Shown: positions 1 to 5,700 of the stretch, in pieces
How the letters are laid out: each line of letters starts with the position of its first letter
Position numbering within the stretch: position 1 is the first letter of the stretch
NCBI GenBank assembly: GCA_013140935.1
Contig: JABFSD010000817.1
Location: forward strand, 1-7,217
Source of the DNA: Acidobacteriota bacterium
GTDB lineage: Bacteria > Acidobacteriota > Blastocatellia > RBC074
DNA: 7,217 bases
Direction: 5' to 3'
The notes under the pieces: model-generated
What the model was told of the DNA's origin: nothing
Databases searched by the model: none
Seen by the model: the letters and a program-made list of their open reading frames with translations, nothing else
Translations under genes and position numbers: made by a program

Positions 1-98
1 AGGGGCTAACTTATTGCGCAGCTTTGAGTTCAAGGTTTTTACCTACTTGTGTAGAAACTAATGCTCGGCAGCTTGCGCCACCAGTCAGAACTGATTTC

Positions 99-1451
99 AT
101 GAACACCATCAACGACACCGCCGCCGAAATGAAGCGCGACTGGAACGAACGCGCCGAACGCAACGCGAAGTGGTACATCAACACGTATAAGCTCGAACAA
201 ACCGACGAAGAGTTTGACGAATCGGCCCGCGAAGATTTGCGCGCGAATTTCTTTGCCGTGCTGCCTGCGCTCACGTGGCGACGGAATCCCAAACAACTTC
301 GATTGCTCGAAATCGGTTGCGGCGTAGGCCGTATGTCGCGCCATTTCGCCAACGTTTATGGTGAAGTGCATGGCGTAGACGTGTCAGGTGAGATGATTCG
401 TCAGGCGCGCGAACGCCTGAAAGATTTGCCCAACGCGCACTTTCACGAAACCAGCGGCGTGGACTTTCAAGCCTTCCCTGACGATCATTTCGACACGATT
501 TATTCGGCCTACGTTTTTCAGCATGTGCCTGCGCGCGACGCTATCGTCTCGAACATCCGCGACGCTTATCGCACGCTCGCGCGGGGCGGCGTGTTTATGT
601 ATGGCGCTTCGGCGATTCACAACGCCGAGTTCGAAGCGATTCCCAAAAACACCTGGACGGGCGCTTCGTTCGGCGAAGCCGACAGTCGCGCACTCGCGCG
701 TGAACTCGGCGCGCAAGTCATTCGCGTCATCGGCGATGGCACACAGTATTGTTGGACGACGTTGCGCAAACCCGATGCAGAAGCGAAGAGTGAACCGCTC
801 ATTGTGGCGTTTGGCCGGGCAGACGATTTGACGGTGCTTGAGATTCCCGCGCGTGGCCCGCAAGCCTGTCTGGCCTTGCACGTCACAGGACTCGCGGCAT
901 CTGCGTTAGATTGTAATCAACTTGCGTTAGCTTGGGCGAATGTGCGCAACCAGCCTTTTTACGCCGGGCCGCAAGATGTTTCGTTGGACGATGCGTTAGC
1001 AGGTAACTATGCGAACGGCGAACCATTCATCATCAAAGCGAATGTTCCGAACCACGTGCCGCTTGGAGCAATCGCCGTAAGCTTGCATCTGCCTGACAGA
1101 CGACAAACCGAAGCCGTGACGATTGAGATTCTTCCGGCTGACGTTCCGCCGCCCGTCATCACGCAACTCGGCAACGAACATGACGGTGGTGTAGACATTC
1201 ACGCCAGCGGCCCGAAATCCGTCTTGCGCGTATTTGCTGCTGGGCTGGATGAACAAGCTGACACCACCAACACGCGCTTGCACGTAGGCGAAACGACTTT
1301 GCCGCCGCGCTCCGTCGCGTTTCTGGCGATGAATGCCGTGTGGGAAATCATCGCGCCCCTGCCTGCCGATACTGCCGCGCAATCAACCGAACTGAGTGTG
1401 AGCTATCAAGGCCGTCGCTCAACATTCGTTTCCCTGACCATCAAGGAATGA
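99..1451 (+). CDS. Class I SAM-dependent methyltransferase fused to two C-terminal Ig-like domains
   Basis: Predicted 450-residue cytoplasmic enzyme that transfers a methyl group from S-adenosylmethionine to an unknown acceptor. Residues about 65-170 form the Rossmann-like methyltransferase core. Motif I is LLEIGCGVG (about 69-77), the acidic end of strand beta-2 is in HGVDVSG (D94), a motif IV-like stretch DTIYSAYVFQHVP lies at about 132-144, and GGVFMYG at about 163-169 follows. After residue 230 the catalytic fold ends and two related beta-rich repeats follow (about 243-345 and 364-450). Each opens with an I-x-A-x-GP pattern followed by a GL turn, which suggests tandem Ig/TIG-like sandwiches. 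No signal peptide is visible. I chose the ATG at 99 because the protein from there starts like a normal methyltransferase. The frame stays open to the left edge, with a TTG at 24, so a longer N-terminus is possible. No strong Shine-Dalgarno precedes the ATG. Substrate is unknown. The methyltransferase call is firm; the Ig-like call is by pattern only. Confidence 0.88.
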   Translation: MNTINDTAAEMKRDWNERAERNAKWYINTYKLEQTDEEFDESAREDLRANFFAVLPALTWRRNPKQLRLLEIGCGVGRMSRHFANVYGEVHGVDVSGEMIRQARERLKDLPNAHFHETSGVDFQAFPDDHFDTIYSAYVFQHVPARDAIVSNIRDAYRTLARGGVFMYGASAIHNAEFEAIPKNTWTGASFGEADSRALARELGAQVIRVIGDGTQYCWTTLRKPDAEAKSEPLIVAFGRADDLTVLEIPARGPQACLALHVTGLAASALDCNQLALAWANVRNQPFYAGPQDVSLDDALAGNYANGEPFIIKANVPNHVPLGAIAVSLHLPDRRQTEAVTIEILPADVPPPVITQLGNEHDGGVDIHASGPKSVLRVFAAGLDEQADTTNTRLHVGETTLPPRSVAFLAMNAVWEIIAPLPADTAAQSTELSVSYQGRRSTFVSLTIKE

Positions 1452-1454
1452 AAG

Positions 1455-1560
1455 AACACCGTTTAGAGTACCGCCTTTAGGCGGAATCGGAGGCTTTAGC
1501 CGACTTGTAAGTCGGCTAAAGCCTCCGATTCCGCCTAAAGGCGGTACTCTAAACGGTGTT
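1455..1560. repeat. Perfect 50-bp inverted repeat (106-bp palindromic element)
   Basis: The left arm 1455-1504 is the exact reverse complement of the right arm 1511-1560, separated by TTGTAA (1505-1510), whose outer two bases on each side can also pair. Pairing stops at 1454/1561. The arms are modular. CCGCC-TTTA-GGCGG at 1471-1484 and GGC-TTTA-GCC at 1492-1501 are small hairpins in their own right, mirrored at 1531-1544 and 1514-1523 with TAAA loops. The element begins 3 bp after the methyltransferase stop and ends 13 bp before the permease ATG, so it takes up 106 of the 122 intergenic bases. It could be a dispersed REP/MITE-like element, or a very strong transcript-end hairpin. Only a short TTT follows the right arm, so it is not a canonical intrinsic terminator. 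I see no target-site duplication at its edges and no second copy in the window. The structure is seen directly; its function is not known. Confidence 0.95.
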
Positions 1561-1573
1561 TCGATAGAAAATA

Positions 1574-4141
1574 ATGTTCTCAATGCTCGCGCAAATCACC
1601 TGGCAACAATGGCGGCTGCACAAGCTGCGCACGCTGCTCACCATAGTAGGCATCGCGCTCGGCGTAGCCGTGTTCTTCGCCGTGCGTACGGCCAACGTTA
1701 CGTTGTTGAATTCGCTCACGACGACGATTGAAAAGTTGGCGGGCAAGGCTACGTTGCAAATCACGGGCGGCGAGACGGGCTTTCCTGAATCGGTGTGGGA
1801 CGTAGTGCGCGATACGCCGGGCGTGAAAGTCGCCGAGCCAGTTGTTGAAGTCATTGCCAACACCGATTACGACGATGCCTCAACACTCATGATCGTCGGC
1901 GTAGACATGGTTGGTGACCGCGAGTTGCGTGAATATCAATTTGACGAATCCAGCACGCAGATGAGCGATCCGCTCGTGGCTTTGTCGCAGCCTGATTCGA
2001 TCTTGATTGCGCGTACCTTTGCCGACAAAAACAATTTGAAAGAAGGCGACAAGCTGCCGCTTTACACTTCGCAAGGCCGCCGCGAATTCATCGTGCGCGG
2101 CATCTTCTCGCCCAAAGGCGTAGGTGAAGTTTTCGGCGGACAAATCGCCGTGATGGATGTATTCAACGCGCAGTTCGTATTCGGGCGTGGCAAAAATTTC
2201 GACCGCATTGATCTGATGAACGAATCAGACGTGACCGTTGACGAATTGCGCGAACGTCTCAAACAGCGTTTGCCTGCGGGCATTACGATTGAGAAACCCG
2301 CAGCACGCGGCGAACAGCTTGAAAGCACGATCTCGGCCATGAGCATCGGCATGACGATCACCAGTTTCATCGCCTTGCTGGTTGGTGTCTTTATCATCTT
2401 CAACACGTTCAGCATCGCGGTGAATCAACGCTGGAAAGAGATCGGCGTCTTGCGCGCCATCGGCGTCGAACGTTTCAACATCCGCCGCATGTTTTTAGGC
2501 GAAGCCGCCGTGATGGGCTTGCTTGGTTCGGCGCTCGGTGTCGCGGTCGGTTTCGCGCTCGCCATCGTCGTCGAAAAAATTATGAGTACGATTGCCGACA
2601 AGCTCTTTGGATTGATCTCAACCGAACAGCCGCCGGTTTTTCGTTGGGATTATGCGTTGATCGCTTTCGGGCTGGGCGCGTTGGCTTCGGTGGTGGCAGC
2701 GTGGCTTCCGGCGTATGCGGCTTCGCAACTCAATCCCGTCGCGGCGTTGCACAACATCGAATCGCGCGGACGCGAAGACGTGTTGAGCAATGCGCGCTTG
2801 ATCTTCGGCCTTGTGCTGATCGTCGTCGGCTTGGCGCTCATTCGTTTTATGCCGCTCAAGGTCGGACTGTTTTTTCAGTTCGGATACGCCGTGCTGATTA
2901 TCGCTGGGATGACAGTGATCTTGCCGCGTCTGTCAGTCTGGACGGCGCGCTTGCTGCGTCCACTGATGGATAAGGTTTTCGGGCAGGAAGGCGTGCTGGC
3001 GGTAGACGCGATGATTCAAGCGCCGCGTCGCACGTCGGCAACGGTCGGCGCGCTGATGATCGGTTTGATGTTCGTCTTTGCGACGGGCGCTTATGTGCAA
3101 AGTTATAAAAACGTAGTTGATCGCTGGATGAAAAATTCGATCAATGCCGACTTGTTCGTGACGGCTACGCCTGACGGTGCGCGGTCTAAGACGTGGCATT
3201 TCAGCGAGAGCCTGAGCCAAAAGATTCTGGCAATGGACGGCGTGAGTCGCATCGAGAACGTACGCTTCCTGTTCATTCCTTACGCCGACGATCAATGCGC
3301 GCTGCTCGCGCTCGAACTCGACGGATGGTTTGCGCGCGCCGCCGACAGCTTGCTCGAAGGCGCAGACCCTGAAGTCGCGCGCCGCCAACTCGTCAACGAA
3401 GAAGGCGTGATGGTCTCGAAAAATTTCGCCGCGCGTTACAAATTGAAAGTAGGCGACGAACTCACGTTGCCCGCGCCGACGGCTCCGTTCACGCGCCGCA
3501 TCGCCGCGCTGGTCGAAGATTACACTTCTGAAAAAGGCTCGGTGTTTATCGAACGCGACGTTTATAAAAAGTACTGGGGCGACGCGGCGATTGACATCAT
3601 GGACATCAATCTCAAGTCTGGTTACGACCGCATCGAATTCAAAGGCCGCCTGCAAAAAGCCCTCAAGGGCGAGCAGCGCGCTTTCATTTACACGCGGCAG
3701 GAATGGCGCGATTTCATCATGTCGCTGCTCGACGTGTTTTTCATGATGACTTACATGCAAATTCTGATTTCGATTTTTACGGCGACGATTGGCATCATCA
3801 ATACGCTGATTATTTCTACGGCAGAACGCCAGCGTGAACTCGGCATGCTGCGCGCGATTGGTGCCGAACGCGGCCAGATTCGCAAAATGATTTTGCTCGA
3901 AGCCGTCGCCATCGCCTTCATCGGCTTGTTCACCGGCGTGCTGGCAGGTGCGTGCAACACTTATTTTCTGGTGCGTACGGCTTCGACCATGATGGGCGGC
4001 TTTACCGTACCGTTTGAATTGCCCTGGAAGCTGATCGCCATCGCCTTGCCCTGCGCCGTCGTGATCGCCATCGGCGCGGCGTGGTGGCCGGCGCGCAAGG
4101 CCTATCATTTACGTGTCGTAGAAGCGATTGGGTATGAATAG
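1574..4141 (+). CDS. ABC transporter permease, FtsX/MacB (LolC/E-like) family, ten-helix type
   Basis: Predicted 855-residue inner-membrane permease. About ten hydrophobic segments are visible: residues 19-37, 258-280, 311-332, 358-380, 406-424, 430-450, 488-507, 721-747, 773-797 and 817-838. Two large hydrophilic regions (about 40-255 and 510-718) match MacB-type periplasmic domains. Two FtsX domains (about 256-390 and 722-850) each carry the family's cytoplasmic coupling motif, RWKEIGVLRAIG near 286 and RQRELGMLRAIGAER near 752. Duplicated permeases of this kind usually work with a separate LolD/MacB-like ATPase in lipoprotein, lipid, peptide or drug traffic across the envelope. No ATPase gene lies on either side here. 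The start at 1574 gives an N-terminus (QWRLHKLRTLLTIVGIALG) typical of the family; an in-frame ATG at 1583 is an alternative. The bases before it are purine-rich but hold no real Shine-Dalgarno, and the long palindrome ends just upstream. The gene is complete. Family is certain, substrate unknown. Confidence 0.93.
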   Translation: MFSMLAQITWQQWRLHKLRTLLTIVGIALGVAVFFAVRTANVTLLNSLTTTIEKLAGKATLQITGGETGFPESVWDVVRDTPGVKVAEPVVEVIANTDYDDASTLMIVGVDMVGDRELREYQFDESSTQMSDPLVALSQPDSILIARTFADKNNLKEGDKLPLYTSQGRREFIVRGIFSPKGVGEVFGGQIAVMDVFNAQFVFGRGKNFDRIDLMNESDVTVDELRERLKQRLPAGITIEKPAARGEQLESTISAMSIGMTITSFIALLVGVFIIFNTFSIAVNQRWKEIGVLRAIGVERFNIRRMFLGEAAVMGLLGSALGVAVGFALAIVVEKIMSTIADKLFGLISTEQPPVFRWDYALIAFGLGALASVVAAWLPAYAASQLNPVAALHNIESRGREDVLSNARLIFGLVLIVVGLALIRFMPLKVGLFFQFGYAVLIIAGMTVILPRLSVWTARLLRPLMDKVFGQEGVLAVDAMIQAPRRTSATVGALMIGLMFVFATGAYVQSYKNVVDRWMKNSINADLFVTATPDGARSKTWHFSESLSQKILAMDGVSRIENVRFLFIPYADDQCALLALELDGWFARAADSLLEGADPEVARRQLVNEEGVMVSKNFAARYKLKVGDELTLPAPTAPFTRRIAALVEDYTSEKGSVFIERDVYKKYWGDAAIDIMDINLKSGYDRIEFKGRLQKALKGEQRAFIYTRQEWRDFIMSLLDVFFMMTYMQILISIFTATIGIINTLIISTAERQRELGMLRAIGAERGQIRKMILLEAVAIAFIGLFTGVLAGACNTYFLVRTASTMMGGFTVPFELPWKLIAIALPCAVVIAIGAAWWPARKAYHLRVVEAIGYE

Positions 4142-4180
4142 GCCGCGCGGTCTGGGCTGCTTAGACGGTCTGTTAAACGA

Positions 4181-5452
4181 ATGAAAAAAGAACGAATGAA
4201 AGTCATCATTGCAGGCGGCGGCATCGGCGGATTGGTGACGGCGCTTTGTCTGGAGCGCGCGGGCATCGAAGCGCGCATCTTTGAATCCGCCGCAGAAATT
4301 CGTCCGCTCGGCGTAGGCATCAATCTGTTGCCGCATTCGGTGCGCATCCTGACCGCGCTGGGCCTGGACGCGCAGCTCGCCGCGACCGGCATCGAAACGG
4401 CGGAGCTGATTTATTTCAACAAGTTCGGCCAATTGATCTGGCGCGAACCGCGCGGGCGCGCGGCGGGTTACACCTGGCCGCAATACTCGATTCATCGCGG
4501 ACGCTTGCAGATGTTGTTGTATGACACGGTGCGCGAACGTCTGGGCGACGGCGCGGTGCAAACGGGCTGCCATCTCGATTCGTTCGTCGAACGCGGCGCG
4601 CAAGTCGAAGCGACGTTCGTCAAACGTGTTAATGGGCGCGCGACGGGCGAAATCGTCGCGGTCGAATCAGGCGACGTGTTAATCGGCGCGGACGGCATTC
4701 ATTCGCGCGTGCGACATCACTTTTATCCTGATGAAAAGGAACCGCAGTTTTCAGGAAAGGTGTTGCGGCGCGGCGTGATCGAAGGCGAACCCTATCTCAC
4801 CGGACGTTCGATGTTTATGGCGGGCTATGCCAATCGCAAGTTCGTCGCCTATCCGATTGATGTTGCGGTGGCGGCGCGCGGGCGTTCGCTCATCAACTGG
4901 GTGGCAGACGTACAAGTCGGCGACGCATACAGCGGTACGCCGCGCGATTGGAATCGCCAAGTCGAAAAGAACGTCGTGCTGCCTTATTTCGACACGTGGC
5001 ATTTTGACTGGCTCAACATTCCGCAATTGATCGAAAGCGCAGCCGCCATTTACGAATTTCCGATGATTGACCGCGACCCAGTTGAACGCTGGAGCTTCGG
5101 GCGCGTGACGCTGTTGGGCGATGCAGCGCATCCGATGTATCCCATCGGCTCGAATGGCGCTTCGCAAGCGATTCTGGATGCCCCTGCGTTGGTTGAAGCA
5201 CTGACCACCGAGGCGGATGTCGTGCGCGCCTTGCAACGTTATGAACAAGAGCGCTTGCAACCGACAGCGCGCATCGTTTTATCGAACCGCCAGCAAGGGC
5301 CGGAAGAATGCATGCAACTCGTCGAAGAACGCGCGCCCAATGGCTTCACCAATTTGCATGACGTGATTTCGCCCGCCGAATTGGAAGAAATCGCAGGTCG
5401 TTATAAACAAATCGCGGGCTTCAGCCGCGAAGCACTCAATGCCAAATCGTAA
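4181..5452 (+). CDS. PhzS-like FAD-dependent aromatic monooxygenase (flavin-dependent oxidoreductase)
   Basis: Predicted 423-residue soluble flavoprotein of the UbiH/PHBH class A monooxygenase superfamily, which hydroxylates aromatic substrates using NAD(P)H and O2. The N-terminal FAD-binding Rossmann motif GGGIGG is at 12-17, with the ribose-binding acidic residue E35 in IFES. The DG motif (DVLIGADGIHS) is at 165-175. The GD motif LLGDAAHPMYPIGSNGA is at 311-327. The blocks EIRPLGVGIN (39-48), YSIHRGRLQM (102-111), FVAYPI (221-226), DWNR (256-259) and PMIDRDP (294-300) recall Pseudomonas PhzS (5-methylphenazine-1-carboxylate 1-monooxygenase), judged from memory. Length is close to that family. 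Phenazine biosynthesis genes are absent here, so the true substrate is unknown. An in-frame ATG at 4196 gives MKVIIAGGG and is equally plausible as the start; neither has a clear ribosome site. The gene follows the permease by 39 bp with no evident terminator between them, so it may share that gene's transcript. Confidence 0.9.
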   Translation: MKKERMKVIIAGGGIGGLVTALCLERAGIEARIFESAAEIRPLGVGINLLPHSVRILTALGLDAQLAATGIETAELIYFNKFGQLIWREPRGRAAGYTWPQYSIHRGRLQMLLYDTVRERLGDGAVQTGCHLDSFVERGAQVEATFVKRVNGRATGEIVAVESGDVLIGADGIHSRVRHHFYPDEKEPQFSGKVLRRGVIEGEPYLTGRSMFMAGYANRKFVAYPIDVAVAARGRSLINWVADVQVGDAYSGTPRDWNRQVEKNVVLPYFDTWHFDWLNIPQLIESAAAIYEFPMIDRDPVERWSFGRVTLLGDAAHPMYPIGSNGASQAILDAPALVEALTTEADVVRALQRYEQERLQPTARIVLSNRQQGPEECMQLVEERAPNGFTNLHDVISPAELEEIAGRYKQIAGFSREALNAKS

Positions 5453-5498
5453 CGCAACAGGGCTTTTGCCTAGTCACTTGAGTATTTAAGACAGCGTG

Positions 5499-5572
5499 GC
5501 AACTGTGGCACCACCTCGCCAAGTTGGTGTTGCTTCCCAGTGCGCCGGTTAGGGAAGCCGCGCAACCTTGGC
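5499..5572 (+). other. Foldable segment with two competing imperfect hairpins
   Basis: Structure A pairs GCAAC (5499-5503) with GTTGC (5529-5533) and ACCA (5510-5513) with TGGT (5525-5528), leaving a 6-base bulge. Structure B pairs GCCAAG (5518-5523) with CTTGGC (5567-5572), GTTGC (5529-5533) with GCAAC (5562-5566), and TTCCC (5534-5538) with GGGAA (5552-5556), around a 13-base loop. Both use 5529-5533, so they exclude each other, as in an attenuator or switch. No T-run follows structure B, so it does not look like an intrinsic terminator. Whether the segment is transcribed is unknown, and imperfect pairing of this size can arise by chance. I assign no riboswitch class. Confidence 0.3.
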
Positions 5573-5578
5573 AAGGTT
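5564..5578. repeat. 15-bp palindrome, possible operator
   Basis: AACCTTG and CAAGGTT flank a single central G, giving a perfect 7+7 inverted repeat. Its size and its position, 123 bp before the receptor start and 25 bp before the -10-like TATACT at 5603, would suit a dimeric repressor or activator site. It overlaps the right side of the larger foldable segment, so it may be part of that instead. No regulator gene is in the window to pair it with. Confidence 0.3.
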
Positions 5579-5688
5579 ACGCCACCGTCTTTCGCGGCGA
5601 ACTATACTTCGCTTGTGCTTTGCCTCAGTCAGTATTATTTTGCGCGCAACCTTACCTGACATTTTTTCCTACAACTGAATTTCGATTC

Positions 5689-5693
5689 GGAGA
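5689..5693 (+). promoter_or_regulatory. Shine-Dalgarno sequence of the receptor gene
   Basis: GGAGA lies 7 bases before the ATG at 5701, good spacing for 16S rRNA pairing. It supports that start, where a signal peptide also begins. It is the only clear Shine-Dalgarno ahead of any gene in this window. Confidence 0.75.
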
Positions 5694-5700
5694 ACGACTT

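Larger units (their letters stand above)
5453..5700. other. Intergenic region, leader/promoter of the receptor gene
   Basis: This 248-bp gap has no convincing ORF. Its first two thirds are rich in short complementary blocks (separate entries). The last third (about 5600-5690) is more AT-rich and is the likeliest promoter area for the receptor gene. TATACT at 5603-5608 and TATTAT at 5633-5638 look like -10 boxes, but I find no -35 at good spacing. The nearest are TTACGC at 5577-5582, 20 bp before the first box, and TTGTGC at 5613-5618, 14 bp before the second, so no promoter is called. GGC-TTTT-GCC at 5461-5470, just after the monooxygenase stop, is a three-pair hairpin, too weak to call a terminator. 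The 10-base sequence GCGCAACCTT occurs at both 5560-5569 and 5644-5653. Confidence 0.6.

Noticed and set aside
384..881. Minus-strand open frames opposite the methyltransferase
   Set aside because: They have no ribosome site, no domain, and are fully covered by the conserved methyltransferase core on the + strand.
1455..1560. Palindrome as a CRISPR unit or as an insertion-sequence end
   Set aside because: There is only one copy with no spacer array, no transposase ORF between or beside the arms, and no visible target-site duplication.
2933..4108. 391-codon open frame on the minus strand inside the permease gene
   Set aside because: It lies wholly opposite a well-supported membrane protein gene. 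Its translation is rich in R, H, D and Q without any domain, typical of the complement of a GC-rich coding strand.
5461..5470. Hairpin GGC-TTTT-GCC after the monooxygenase stop as an intrinsic terminator
   Set aside because: The stem has only three strong pairs and no T-run follows, so it is too weak to call.
5603..5638. TATACT and TATTAT as -10 promoter boxes
   Set aside because: Neither has a -35 box at 16-18 bp spacing; AT-rich hexamers of this kind are expected by chance in this stretch.
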